This document shows, piece after piece, positions 7,924 through 17,870 of a stretch of 64,000 bases of DNA (position 1 is the stretch's first letter; every line of letters begins with the position of its first letter). A model generated the notes under the pieces. It was not told the DNA's origin. It saw only the letters and a program-made list of their open reading frames with translations, and did not search any database. Source of the DNA: Chitinophaga sp. MM2321 (GTDB taxonomy: Bacteria; Bacteroidota; Bacteroidia; Chitinophagales; Chitinophagaceae); the NCBI RefSeq assembly GCF_964033635.1, contig NZ_OZ035533.1, forward strand, positions 62,001 through 126,000. Reading direction: 5' to 3'. Position numbers and translations under genes: made by a program.

Positions 7924-10722
7924 TTAAAACCGGATCCTAGTTCCTGCAGACAGTGTTCTTACTGCCGGATAACCAACTGAAAGTGTTTCAGGATCTATGT
8001 TGCCATCTATACCGTCAATTGAAAACAGGTTAGTACCGTTGATAAATACCCGCAGCATGTTAATATGAATTTTGCTGAGCGTGTTGGGAGGAAGCGTATA
8101 ACCTACTTCCAGGCTGCGCAATTTTATAAAGCTGCCATTCCGCTGCCAGAAAGAAGAGTAACGGTAATTATTCAGATTATTCTGAGATGATAATCTGGGA
8201 TAAGTAGCCGTTGCCGCTGTTTCCGGTGTCCATCTTCCAAGTGCCATGGGACTAACGGGTCCGTTATTCTGAAAGGCCTGGTAGTTTGCACCCAGGTAAA
8301 TGGTATTGCCGCTTACGCCCTGAAACAGTGCATCCAGGTCAAATCCTTTGAACTGAAAACCGGTGTGCAGGGTGTAAGTAAGCGTGGGAAGCGCCGTTTT
8401 GCCAATCGGGTAAGCATCATTCTGATCAATTACATTATCTCCATTCTGATCTTTATATTTTATATCTCCCGGTTGAACAGGTGTGAAAATTTGTTTGGGA
8501 CTGGCAGTAATATCCTGCTCATCTTTAAAGAAGCCAATGGCTTCCAGGCCAAAAGGCTGATTCACAGCGCGGCCTGTCTGGTATAAGTAGGTGTTTAACT
8601 GCACACTTTCGGAGTTGTACACTATTTTGTTTTTAGCATACCATGCACCGGTTTCCACAAACCATTGCAGGTTTTTAGCCGGGTTGCTGTTGTAACGCAG
8701 CATAGCTTCGAATCCCTGGTTGTTTACTTTTCCCACGTTCGTGGTAGGCAAATCAACGCCTACATATTGCGGTACCGTGAGGTTAGGCTGTGCCAGTATG
8801 TGATACCTGTCCTGTTTGAAGATGTCCAATGTTACCTGTAAACGCTTGGCAATAGTGGCTTCCAGGCCGAAGTTCATTTTCTTTTCTTTCTCCCAGGTAA
8901 CACCGGTATTTGCAGGCGTTCCTTCTGCGAGCCCGGCTGTTCCTGTATTCCCGGTACCAAAATGTGGAGAAGCACCAAAGGGATATAGCTGATCAAACAT
9001 AAACCGTTGTCCGCCTATCTTATCATTTCCAACTAATCCATAGGAGGCCCTTATTTTTAAATAGCTGAACACTGTACTCTCCTTCAGGAAAGCTTCTTCA
9101 GAAGCGATCCAGCCTGCTGATACAGCGGGGAAATAACCGAAGCGGTTGCCTTTGGGGAAATTCTCAGAGCCCATGTATGACAATGATAATTCCGCGATGT
9201 ACTTGCGACTGTTGGCATAGGTAAACCGGCCACCTGCATTTATATGTTTGTAGGGAAGATTATTTCCGCTGATTTCATAAACATCCTGGTTGTACATGAG
9301 CATGGTGCTTATATCATGCTGTCCGAAGCTCCTGTTATAATCAAGAAAACCCTGTAGTGCATAGTTGCGCCATTGGTCCGACTGGCTTTCATCGCCTGTC
9401 AGGGATGTTTCCTGTCCGAATTTGGTATACACCGTATCGTTGCCTTGTTTTGAAATGGAGAACCTTTCATACTGCTTGCTTTTATTGGAGTAGCTGGTAA
9501 AAAAGTTATTCGAAGAGAAGGCAAGCGAAGCACTCAAACCAGGCGTCACCATGTCCAGTTGTTGGGTAAGCTTTATCGCGGACTGAAGGGATCTGCCGTT
9601 AGAAGTATAGGAGCCTGTTTGCAGCATATTGCCCAGCGGATTGGTAAATCGTGCATTGCCACCAAAACTTCCGTCAGGGTTATATACCGGGAAAGCGTTA
9701 GGCGGAATAGCTGCCATCAGGTCAAATAACCCTCCCGTGGTATTGCCCGCCGGATTGGCTTTGTCCTCTACCGTACCACCCAGTGTTACATACGCTGTGA
9801 GCCTTTTCGTTATGTTGATATCAACATTGGAACGGAAATTATACCGGCTGAATTTTGAATTGGTACTTTCTTCATTTTCGTTACCGGCCTTGATATACAA
9901 ACCCTGGCTATTCATGGCATTTAATGCTACAAAATACCGGACGGTGCTGCTTCCACCATTGAAATTTAAATTGTAGTTGGAGATAGGCGCCGTATTTCTT
10001 AATGTTTGTTTATACCAGTTTACATCCGGATGAAAGTAAGGATCACTACCTGTTTTGTAGGCCTGCAAATCATTTTCCGTGTATAAAGCGGTTTTGCCAT
10101 CGTTTACCAATGCTTCATTATAAAGCCGGGCATAGTCATATGAATTTGAAAATTTTGGAAGACCAATTGCATTGGTAAAACCCTGTTGCGTGCTGAAGGT
10201 TACTTCCAGCGGGCCTTCTTTACCTCTTTTCGTAGTGATCAGCAATACGCCGTTAGCTGCTCTGCTGCCATACAGGGCGGTTGCGGAAGCATCTTTCAGA
10301 AATGATACGGATTCAATTTCATCCGTAGTCAGTTGTTCAAAAGTGCTTTCATAACCATCTACGATGACTAAAAGATTGTGGCCGGCAGCGCCGAAAGTAT
10401 TAACACCGCGTCCGTACAATGCGGGCGAATTGGCGCCTGGTTCACTGCTGCCTTGCATTACCGTCAAACCTGGTAATCTGCCAAACAGCGTGTTGGCCAG
10501 ATTGGTGTTAAAGGATTTCTGCAATTCGGTTCCCTTTACCGTAGAAAGGGCGCCTGTTACCATCCAGGCGGGTTGTGAGCCGTATGCAATATGCACGGCT
10601 GCGTCTTTATTATTCACCTGTATGGCAGAATCGCCGGAAGGTGTTTGGGCGGTAGAAATTTTACTCCACCCGGTACTGAAAAGCAGGATTAAAAAGATAC
10701 CCTGGTAATATGTAGATTTCAT
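7924..10722 (-). CDS. SusC-like TonB-dependent transporter, short form without the N-terminal carboxypeptidase-like domain (PUL 1, second)
   Basis: This 932-residue SusC-family outer-membrane transporter has a plug (NTLFGRLPGLTVMQG, then IESVSFLKDASATALYGSRA) and a 22-strand-type barrel ending in a C-terminal aromatic (RIRF). Unlike usual SusC proteins it lacks the roughly 80-residue carboxypeptidase-D-like regulatory domain. Only some 30 residues separate the signal peptide (cut near STAQ) from a TonB-box-like AAVHIAYGSQ. The partner SusD follows after 22 bp. It lies downstream of a full-length SusCD pair in the same operon. Confidence 0.93.
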   Translation of the reverse strand: MKSTYYQGIFLILLFSTGWSKISTAQTPSGDSAIQVNNKDAAVHIAYGSQPAWMVTGALSTVKGTELQKSFNTNLANTLFGRLPGLTVMQGSSEPGANSPALYGRGVNTFGAAGHNLLVIVDGYESTFEQLTTDEIESVSFLKDASATALYGSRAANGVLLITTKRGKEGPLEVTFSTQQGFTNAIGLPKFSNSYDYARLYNEALVNDGKTALYTENDLQAYKTGSDPYFHPDVNWYKQTLRNTAPISNYNLNFNGGSSTVRYFVALNAMNSQGLYIKAGNENEESTNSKFSRYNFRSNVDINITKRLTAYVTLGGTVEDKANPAGNTTGGLFDLMAAIPPNAFPVYNPDGSFGGNARFTNPLGNMLQTGSYTSNGRSLQSAIKLTQQLDMVTPGLSASLAFSSNNFFTSYSNKSKQYERFSISKQGNDTVYTKFGQETSLTGDESQSDQWRNYALQGFLDYNRSFGQHDISTMLMYNQDVYEISGNNLPYKHINAGGRFTYANSRKYIAELSLSYMGSENFPKGNRFGYFPAVSAGWIASEEAFLKESTVFSYLKIRASYGLVGNDKIGGQRFMFDQLYPFGASPHFGTGNTGTAGLAEGTPANTGVTWEKEKKMNFGLEATIAKRLQVTLDIFKQDRYHILAQPNLTVPQYVGVDLPTTNVGKVNNQGFEAMLRYNSNPAKNLQWFVETGAWYAKNKIVYNSESVQLNTYLYQTGRAVNQPFGLEAIGFFKDEQDITASPKQIFTPVQPGDIKYKDQNGDNVIDQNDAYPIGKTALPTLTYTLHTGFQFKGFDLDALFQGVSGNTIYLGANYQAFQNNGPVSPMALGRWTPETAATATYPRLSSQNNLNNYRYSSFWQRNGSFIKLRSLEVGYTLPPNTLSKIHINMLRVFINGTNLFSIDGIDGNIDPETLSVGYPAVRTLSAGTRIRF

Positions 10723-10765
10723 AAAGTTTCTTTTTTACTGTAGAAAATGCGGATGTCATTACACC

Positions 10766-12469
10766 TTACCAACCCGGGTTTTGTACCAGGTCACCTTTGT
10801 TTACTTCCGATGTTATAAAAGGATGTAAATACATTTTACGCAGGAAGGTGCGCACTTCATACACATAAGGTACATAGCGGATCTCCGTGCTGTTAGGAAC
10901 TTCAGAGAGTTTTAGTCCCCAGAAATTTCCTTTCATGACACCATCATTTTCTGCAATCATCCAGCGTCTGATATCCCAGAAGCGTTGATCTTCATAGGCT
11001 AGTTCAATGTCACGTTCATTTCTTACCCGCAGTCTGAATTGGTCCTGATTGAGTCCGGTAGGAAGATCGGGCATACCGGAACGCTTTCTGATGATATTTA
11101 CCGCGTCGTATGCCGCTGGTAACGGTCCTTGTGCTTCATTCAATGCTTCTGCATAGTTCAGATAAGCTTCTGCCAGGCGGAAGATCTGCCAGCTGGGTAT
11201 TTGTGGAGAACCGTTGTCCAGGGTTTCCGGAATTAATTTGTGCATCCAGGAACCAATACTGTTTCCATTGATACAATCCATCACAGGTGTTTCCCTGTTC
11301 CAGTAGGAGCCATGATACGCGATTGTTTGTTTGAAACGGGGATCGAGTTCATCGTACTTTTTCATGAGATCATTACCGCCTGTTGCGCTCCAGGTTTGTG
11401 GGGTACCATCTTTCTTTTCATACTTACGTACAAAGTTATGTGTGGCCCATAAACCTCCCCATCCGGGGTTGACGATTTCATTCGGCTTCATTACTGCCCA
11501 GGGTAATTCCCAGGGGCTTCTCGGGCCAAATGATTTGTTGGCGAAAATTACTTCAGCGTTGTCAGGAGTGGACCATTCGTATTTATAGTTGAGATTCACA
11601 CCTTTGTCAGTGATCAGGATAACACCGGCGGCAGGGGCCCAGTCGATAACGGCTTTGGCGGCATCTGCTGCCAGTTGCCAGCGGTTTTTATCTTCATTAC
11701 CATAACATATCAGTTTGTTATTCTCGCCAAAATTCAAATAAGGCTGTGCGGTATTAAAGAGCGGACTGGCAGCGTATAGCAAGGCTCTCGCTTTCAACAT
11801 CATCGCTGCACCTTTGGTGGCCCTGCCTCTCATGGTAGAAGGGTAGGTAGAAGGCAAAAGTGCTATTGCATCCGTACAATCGTTGACAATAAAATTGAAG
11901 CAATCTTCTATACTGCTTCTTGGAACTTTGAGGTCGTCTGTCAATTGGAAACGCTTGTCCACGATCGGAACGCCACCATAACGTTTCACCATTTCCATAT
12001 AGTTTAACGCCCGTACGAACTTCGCTTCTCCCAACACCTGGTTTCTGTATGCATCATCCAGGCCGGGAACTTCACCCGTGCGTTCCAGGATAATGTTGCT
12101 CATGCGGATAGCAGTCCAGCGGAGATAAAACCGGTAATCTTCCAGGTTTACAATATCATTCGCATCTATATTTCCGGAGTTCCACCGCTGTGAAACCAGC
12201 CAGGATACAGCATATTCGGCTTCATCTGTGGCGCCCGCAGAGATATCGTAGGAGGCCGCATTGGTGAGGCTCCTGTCTTCCGTACAGTAACCGTGGTGGA
12301 TACCATGCCGGTAAAGACTGGTCACATAGATTTCCAATTCGCTTTTGGAAGAGAAAAGTGTGTTTTCTGTAACATCTATCCCCGGTGCTTTATCCAGGAA
12401 TGCCTTTTTACAGGACAGGATAGAAACACAGAGCAGTGCACAGATATAATAAGTTGTTATTTTTTTCAT
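10766..12469 (-). CDS. SusD/RagB-type nutrient-binding lipoprotein (PUL 1, first)
   Basis: This 567-residue SusD-family lipoprotein has a lipobox near residue 20 (SILSCKK). It carries the helix EAKFVRALNYMEM, KRYGGVPI, and the C-terminal LRVRNERDIELAYEDQRFWDIRRW block. It pairs with the SusC encoded 11 bp upstream. It is clearly diverged from the second SusD of the locus, so the two pairs probably recognise different oligosaccharides or different ends of one polymer. Confidence 0.95.
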   Translation of the reverse strand: MKKITTYYICALLCVSILSCKKAFLDKAPGIDVTENTLFSSKSELEIYVTSLYRHGIHHGYCTEDRSLTNAASYDISAGATDEAEYAVSWLVSQRWNSGNIDANDIVNLEDYRFYLRWTAIRMSNIILERTGEVPGLDDAYRNQVLGEAKFVRALNYMEMVKRYGGVPIVDKRFQLTDDLKVPRSSIEDCFNFIVNDCTDAIALLPSTYPSTMRGRATKGAAMMLKARALLYAASPLFNTAQPYLNFGENNKLICYGNEDKNRWQLAADAAKAVIDWAPAAGVILITDKGVNLNYKYEWSTPDNAEVIFANKSFGPRSPWELPWAVMKPNEIVNPGWGGLWATHNFVRKYEKKDGTPQTWSATGGNDLMKKYDELDPRFKQTIAYHGSYWNRETPVMDCINGNSIGSWMHKLIPETLDNGSPQIPSWQIFRLAEAYLNYAEALNEAQGPLPAAYDAVNIIRKRSGMPDLPTGLNQDQFRLRVRNERDIELAYEDQRFWDIRRWMIAENDGVMKGNFWGLKLSEVPNSTEIRYVPYVYEVRTFLRKMYLHPFITSEVNKGDLVQNPGW

Positions 12470-12480
12470 AATCGCCCTTA

Positions 12481-15400
12481 TTAAAATTTAATATTAACAC
12501 CAACGTTAACCGTCCTTGTTAATGGGTAAGGTTCGGTTCCATCAATCTCGCTGGGACTTTCAGGATCTATTCCGGGGTCCATATCGCTCCAGGTAAGGAG
12601 GTTATTGGCATTCAGGTAGAAGCGCGCGGAGCTGATGCCCACTCTCTTCAACATATTACCGGGTAATGTATAACCCACTTCCATGTTTTTTAAACGGACA
12701 TAACTGGCATCCCTGATCCAATAGGTCGATTCTTTATAGTTGTGTTGTTGTGTTTCATAACCTATAGATAAATGCGGGAAATTAATGGGCAGCCCCTGAT
12801 CATAACGCTCCTGGCTCCAGCTGCTCAGCAGGTTGTTGATAGCACCGCTATTGAGCGGAAAACCGATCATGGCAAGTCTTGGCATGTGTACCGATACATT
12901 GGTGGCGCCCAGGAACAAGACAGAGAAGTCGAATCCTTTGAAACTTCCACCGAAGGATAAACCGCCCATTTTTTCAGGGAAGTTGGAATAACCGATAGGC
13001 ACTCTGTCATCATCCGTAATTCTTCCATCTCCGTTTACATCTTTATACCTGATGTCGCCGGGTTGAATTTTATTATTATTCCATTGTGATACCGGTCTGT
13101 TGGCATCATTTACTTCAGCCCAGGAATTATACAAACCTTCTGCTATTAACCCGAAGTACTGACCGAGGCGTTGTCCGCTGCGGTTCTGATAGGGCATAGG
13201 TTGCGGTATTTCATCCATGAATACAATCTTGTTGCGTGCAAAAGTGACATTGGCTTTTACCCAGTAGCGGAAGCTATTCACCTCGCTGTTAAATGCGATG
13301 TCGGCATCAAAACCTTTGTTCACCATCTTCCCAAAATTGTATGCCGGAAGAATAGCGCCTGTAATAGCAGGAATATTTTGTTTGGAAGCAAGGATATTAT
13401 CCCTGTTTTCATTAAACCAGTCGGCAGTGATGGTAATTTTATCTTTCCAGAAAGAGAGTTCTATACCCAGATCCTTTTTCAGTGCACGTTCCCAGGTAAG
13501 ATCCCCGTTGCCTAACGCACCTTCTACGGCAGTGTTATATTGGGTGAAATTGCTACCGGCTTCTCCGAAATAGTAACCGGGGTTGTTGGAATAAGTAAAG
13601 GAGGTAGGTCTGTAAAGGAACCTGGCGCCTCCGATCTTATCGTTTCCGACTTCACCATAGGAACCTCTTATTTTTATAAATGTCAGCACATCATTTTTAG
13701 GAAAGAAGGCTTCCTGGGAAGGCACCCAGCCCAGTGAGTATGCAGGGAAAAAGCCAAAGCGTTTGCCTTCGGCAAAGTTTTCCGTACCATTGTAGCCGAT
13801 GTTAAATTCTGCGAGGTAACGGCCTTTGTAATCATAAGTGGCACGCCCTACAACGCCCTGGTAACCGTTGGGTACAAGGAAAGCCAGGTTAGGATCGAAT
13901 AGTTTGCTCTGGTTGTACAGCAATAAGCCGGTAACGGTATGACTGCCAAAAGTTCTGTTGTAGTCCAGTCCGATTTCAGAATAAGTTCTCCTGTTTTTAC
14001 CAATTACTTCATCAAACCCGAAAGCATCATCCAGGCTTTGTGGAATATAAACAATGTTGCCATCCGGTAATCTTTTAGCCAGGTAGTCAACCAGTCCTTT
14101 AGAATAGATATCGTTTTTATTATTAAAGTTCTGGTATGATATTTTTCCGTGGATAGAAAAGCCTTTGGTAATCATGTCCAGGTCGTAGTCCATTCTTACC
14201 GCACCATTGAGGTAGTTGCGGTATTCTTTTTTGTAACCGGCGCCCAGCATAATATTAATGGGATTTACCGGACCGGGCATGCCCAGCTGTACTACCTTAC
14301 CATCTACTACACCGGGAGAATACAAAGGATTACCGTCTCCAAGGCCCTGGAAAACCCGGTTGGTATTCCAGTTGGCGCCTCTTCTGTTTTCTGTTTGCAG
14401 TGACAGATCGAGGGAAGCTTTCAACCGTTTGGTAATATCAAAATTGAAATTGGACCGGAGGTTATACCGTTTAAATTTCACCTGTGCATCGAAATCCGGT
14501 GACAGGGTAGTGTTCTTAAACAGGGCTTCCTGGGTAAACAATCCGCCGGAAACGAAGTATTTTACTTTTTCCGTTCCTCCGCTGATAGAGATATTATTTT
14601 GTGTTTGCAGGGAAGATTTTTTCAATAGCAGGTCGTACCAGTTGGTATTAGGATAAAATATAGGATCTTCTCCTGACCTGTATTTGGAAATAGCCTCATC
14701 ACTATAAGTAGGCGTGTATACACTTCCCGTTATATAGGAATCGTATTTTTTAGCGGCGTTGTAAGACGTGGCATAATCCGCACTGTTCATCGGTGTCCTC
14801 ACTGAGGTAAAGCTGGTTTGCGCCACATTGGAGGTGAAACTGAGTTGTGGTTTTCCCAGTTTACCCCTTTGGGTGGTGATCAGCAATACGCCATTAGCGC
14901 CTCTTACACCATAAATGGCGGTGGAGGAGGCATCTTTTAAAATAGTGACGCTGGCAATTTCGTTTGGATCAATGTTATTATAGTTGGCTACTTCTATACC
15001 ATCTACCATAATCAAAGGGTCCTGTGATCCGGTAAATGTTCCGACACCCCTGATCCTTAGTTTTGACTGGTCATTGCCGGGTTCACCACTGGACTGTGTG
15101 GCCAGCAGACCCGACATGCGTCCTACCAGTGAGTTACTGATATTAGCTACGGGCGATTGCAGCAGGTCTTTGGTAGTAACAGTAGCAATAGCACCGGTTA
15201 CGGATACTTTTTTCTGCGTACCATAACCTACCACCACTACTTCATTGAGTTTTTCCAGTTGTTCCAGCAAAGTAATATGTAATACGGTAGCATTACCTAC
15301 TTTGCGCTCCTGTGTGATGTAGCCCATGTAGGTGAATATCAGCACGGCTTCTTCATCAGGCACTTTAATAGTGTATTTGCCCATGTCGTTGCTGACGGTA

Positions 15401-15630
15401 GCTGATTTTCCACCTTTTACCTGAATGCTTACACCAGGCAGGTTCTCGCCTTTTTCGCTTCTTACAGTACCTGTAATAATTACCTCAGCCGGTTTACTCC
15501 TGACTGAAAATGCAGTGTGATTTGTGCGGGGTGTGCCGGTCATCATGTCTTCCGGTGCTTTGCCATTGTCAGCAAGGGCACTCCCGGGAAGACAGAAAAC
15601 TATAAATAGCGGCAGTACAATTTTTTTCAT
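12481..15630 (-). CDS. SusC/RagA-type TonB-dependent transporter (PUL 1, first)
   Basis: This 1049-residue outer-membrane transporter has a signal peptide (MKKIVLPLFIVFCLPGSALA), a carboxypeptidase-D-like regulatory domain at about residues 48-125, a TonB box LNEVVVVGYG near 130, a plug with the IASVTILKDASSTAIYGVRGANG signature split around residue 230, and a beta barrel ending in NIKF. It imports glycan fragments with the following SusD. It lies 66 bp downstream of the glycoside hydrolase gene, consistent with one operon. Confidence 0.96.
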   Translation of the reverse strand: MKKIVLPLFIVFCLPGSALADNGKAPEDMMTGTPRTNHTAFSVRSKPAEVIITGTVRSEKGENLPGVSIQVKGGKSATVSNDMGKYTIKVPDEEAVLIFTYMGYITQERKVGNATVLHITLLEQLEKLNEVVVVGYGTQKKVSVTGAIATVTTKDLLQSPVANISNSLVGRMSGLLATQSSGEPGNDQSKLRIRGVGTFTGSQDPLIMVDGIEVANYNNIDPNEIASVTILKDASSTAIYGVRGANGVLLITTQRGKLGKPQLSFTSNVAQTSFTSVRTPMNSADYATSYNAAKKYDSYITGSVYTPTYSDEAISKYRSGEDPIFYPNTNWYDLLLKKSSLQTQNNISISGGTEKVKYFVSGGLFTQEALFKNTTLSPDFDAQVKFKRYNLRSNFNFDITKRLKASLDLSLQTENRRGANWNTNRVFQGLGDGNPLYSPGVVDGKVVQLGMPGPVNPINIMLGAGYKKEYRNYLNGAVRMDYDLDMITKGFSIHGKISYQNFNNKNDIYSKGLVDYLAKRLPDGNIVYIPQSLDDAFGFDEVIGKNRRTYSEIGLDYNRTFGSHTVTGLLLYNQSKLFDPNLAFLVPNGYQGVVGRATYDYKGRYLAEFNIGYNGTENFAEGKRFGFFPAYSLGWVPSQEAFFPKNDVLTFIKIRGSYGEVGNDKIGGARFLYRPTSFTYSNNPGYYFGEAGSNFTQYNTAVEGALGNGDLTWERALKKDLGIELSFWKDKITITADWFNENRDNILASKQNIPAITGAILPAYNFGKMVNKGFDADIAFNSEVNSFRYWVKANVTFARNKIVFMDEIPQPMPYQNRSGQRLGQYFGLIAEGLYNSWAEVNDANRPVSQWNNNKIQPGDIRYKDVNGDGRITDDDRVPIGYSNFPEKMGGLSFGGSFKGFDFSVLFLGATNVSVHMPRLAMIGFPLNSGAINNLLSSWSQERYDQGLPINFPHLSIGYETQQHNYKESTYWIRDASYVRLKNMEVGYTLPGNMLKRVGISSARFYLNANNLLTWSDMDPGIDPESPSEIDGTEPYPLTRTVNVGVNIKF

Positions 15631-15696
15631 AAATAAATGGAATTTAGGATGCTGTTCATATTTATGATCTTTGGTTGACGGTCATTTAATATTTCG

Positions 15697-17133
15697 TTAC
15701 TTCTTCATTATAATATAAGTAGGACGTTCGCTTACCGTAAGTGTGATGGCAGACTTGCCAGCCTTTTTCCATGCAGCCTGTGGTGCTTTCCCGTCGGCGG
15801 TGGCCATGCCTGCTACTTCAGTAGGTGTGCCTGGAAGATCTTTCAATGTGGTTTTGATTTCACGGGCTACATAAGTATCTTTTTCAAAGGTTTTAGCTCC
15901 GGTTGGTGACCAGGCCATCCAGATTACACGTGTAGGGTCTGTATCATGCTCAAATTCATATACGAACAAATCCCCGATATCTTTTTTCACAACGCGTTTG
16001 AAGCGGTAATCGCCCAGTGTTTTGTACAGCTGTTTCACTGCCCAGAAAGACATTTTTGGTTTAAATTCCCGTGTTAATCCGGAAGCCGCATGGAAAGATG
16101 CTTCATCATTGTCGTCATAGTAGTAGAGGTAGGCGCGGCTGATATCACGCTCCGCAAAAACGAGGAAAGAACGAACAAGGTATTGCGCCTGCTGTAAATC
16201 GGTAGCACCCTGCCAGTTGAGCTTCAGCGCCCAGTCCTTGCGGTATTTCATGGCTTCCGGTGTACAGGCGTCATAACCAAATTCGGTCACCCATATCTCT
16301 TTATCTGTCGCGTTTTTATTGCGCCATTCAACGGTTTCGTCGATCACTTTCAGGTAAGCGATGGAAGTATCTTCGGGATAGCTGCGATGCCAGTTGTTTT
16401 GTGTGGCCTCCGTTTTATCCATCGTGGAATACGTGTGTACATTGATCACATCATACAGGGGCAGAATATCTTTTTCAGCATACATACCACGTAAATCCTG
16501 CGAGTAGTCATCTCCGTTACGCGCCTGTGCGGTAGGGGTGAGGATCTTTGCTGCAGGGTCGCCATCACGGATACCCTGGGCCATTTGTTTGAAAACGGTT
16601 CTGAACAGGGCCGGATTAAACCGGGTGCCAGGTTCATTATCTATCTCAAAAGAGGTAGCCAGCTTATGTCTGCCCGAAGGGCCATAATAAGCGGCCATGG
16701 CTTTACCATAGTTATATGTCCACCGCTCCTGTCCTGCCCAGGCAGCTTCATAGCTGGGGGAGTTGGTACCGAAAGCGCCGAACTGGATACAGATATCCGT
16801 TTCAAAGCCCGCTTTTTTCCACGGACCATATACATCTTCCTTCCAGTTTACATGATTCGCACTTTCCGGTATGGTAACCGGTGCACCCAGTTTCTTTACA
16901 TCCCAGTCTATATTATGGTAGTTGCGGACAAGCCGGCATACCTGGTTGTACAGTTCCGGTTTGAAGGTATAGTGGCCATTAATGCCCATGAAGTCTTTAA
17001 ACAATGGCCTGGCTACAGGAGGAGATGTTTTTATTTTTCCAACTCCGGGCGCCGCTTTTTCTGCAGATTGCGAAAAGACAATCTGGCTTCCGATAATACT
17101 GATACAAGAAATCAGCAGTAAAATTTTCTTCAC
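15697..17133 (-). CDS. Secreted clan GH-A glycoside hydrolase
   Basis: This 478-residue protein has a signal peptide (cut near FSQS, about residue 22) and a TIM-barrel glycosidase pattern. FEIDNEPG places the acid/base Glu at residue 167 and EIWVTEFGYD places the nucleophile Glu at 284, the clan GH-A arrangement (strands 4 and 7) seen in GH39- and GH5-like enzymes. I cannot assign a numbered family. The start is GTG at 17133 (MKKILLL); no better upstream ATG was seen. It is first in the PUL 1 operon and is its only recognisable hydrolase. Confidence 0.85.
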   Translation of the reverse strand: MKKILLLISCISIIGSQIVFSQSAEKAAPGVGKIKTSPPVARPLFKDFMGINGHYTFKPELYNQVCRLVRNYHNIDWDVKKLGAPVTIPESANHVNWKEDVYGPWKKAGFETDICIQFGAFGTNSPSYEAAWAGQERWTYNYGKAMAAYYGPSGRHKLATSFEIDNEPGTRFNPALFRTVFKQMAQGIRDGDPAAKILTPTAQARNGDDYSQDLRGMYAEKDILPLYDVINVHTYSTMDKTEATQNNWHRSYPEDTSIAYLKVIDETVEWRNKNATDKEIWVTEFGYDACTPEAMKYRKDWALKLNWQGATDLQQAQYLVRSFLVFAERDISRAYLYYYDDNDEASFHAASGLTREFKPKMSFWAVKQLYKTLGDYRFKRVVKKDIGDLFVYEFEHDTDPTRVIWMAWSPTGAKTFEKDTYVAREIKTTLKDLPGTPTEVAGMATADGKAPQAAWKKAGKSAITLTVSERPTYIIMKK

Positions 17134-17494
17134 AGACGTAAAATTTTATTGGTAAAAAGATTGAGTGTACTAAAGAATGTTTTGTTGAACCGGACATAGG
17201 TAATGCGCATAGCTCCGCCACCACCCCGATGATGAGGGTGTTATCCAATGAATACCAGCTACAACCTTGTTGTTATGGATGCCTGGGCTGATGATTTATG
17301 CCTGTCTTTTTTTATTGAGTAGTCCCGGTCCTATCTGATCCGGAACGCATATAATGGAATTTGTCTGACTTATACCGACGTATACATTTGTGCCGGCTAA
17401 TATGCTGTATACAGAATTTTATTTTTTTTGATTGAAAATAACGATGGAATTAATCTCTGAAAAGATGATGTTTACTAGCTGTTTATTTGTTTAT

Positions 17495-17515
17495 TAATTG
17501 TATAATTAACAATTA
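17495..17515. promoter_or_regulatory. Candidate operator, copy 1 (TAATTGT-N7-ACAATTA)
   Basis: This is a perfect inverted repeat with 7-bp arms and a 7-bp spacer, 362 bp upstream of the PUL 1 start codon. It belongs to a roughly 32-bp direct repeat (beginning ATTTGTTT) that recurs at 17568-17601. Centre-to-centre spacing to copy 2 is 85 bp, about eight helical turns, which would allow cooperative binding or looping. Confidence 0.6.
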
Positions 17516-17578
17516 TTTTTTTAAACGTGAAAATCCGTAAAAAGGGCCTTTCATACACAATGTAGTAATTTGTTTTTA

Positions 17579-17601
17579 ATAATTGTATGATTAACAATTA
17601 T
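17579..17601. promoter_or_regulatory. Candidate operator, copy 2 (ATAATTGT-N7-ACAATTAT)
   Basis: This is a perfect inverted repeat with 8-bp arms and a 7-bp spacer (ATGATTA), the same design as copy 1. The flanking ATTTGTTT is also shared. It is a likely binding site for a dimeric regulator of the PUL; the regulator is not encoded next to it. Confidence 0.6.
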
Positions 17602-17803
17602 AATCCACATTAAAAAATGTAAATCATTTACTGTAAAGGATTTTGAGCTGTTTTTTATCCGGTCGGACCATATTTTTTTTATCTTGATAGGAAAATCAGG
17701 GATACCGGCGTGGGATAAGCGGTAAAGGAAGCCCTTGTGCGGTTATGCTTCCAATATATGTATGGTTTGTGTGTATAACAGGGCCTTTTTTTTGGTTGCA
17801 TTA

Positions 17804-17858
17804 TTTCATCATCCGGTTATTGGATCATGTTTATGATCTTAATAACCGGATGATGAAA
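17804..17858 (-). terminator. Strong hairpin after the PrcB-like gene
   Basis: The 15-bp arms TTTCATCATCCGGTT and AACCGGATGATGAAA enclose further pairing (ATCAT/ATGAT). The hairpin sits 12 bp past the stop codon of the minus-strand PrcB-like gene. No long T tract follows on that strand, so it may be an RNA-end protecting hairpin rather than a classical terminator. Confidence 0.7.
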
Positions 17859-17870
17859 GCACAGACTTTT

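Larger units (their letters stand above)
17134..17870. other. 737-bp intergenic regulatory region upstream of PUL 1
   Basis: No credible gene is seen. The region holds two similar palindromes (17495-17515 and 17579-17601) and a strong hairpin at 17804-17858. No TAnnTTTG element on the minus strand was found before the glycoside hydrolase start, so the PUL promoter is unassigned and may depend on an activator or alternative sigma factor. Confidence 0.7.

Noticed and set aside
16585..17121. A 178-codon open frame antisense to the glycoside hydrolase
   Set aside because: It is a shadow of the real gene; composition is unlike proteins here and no family is recognised.
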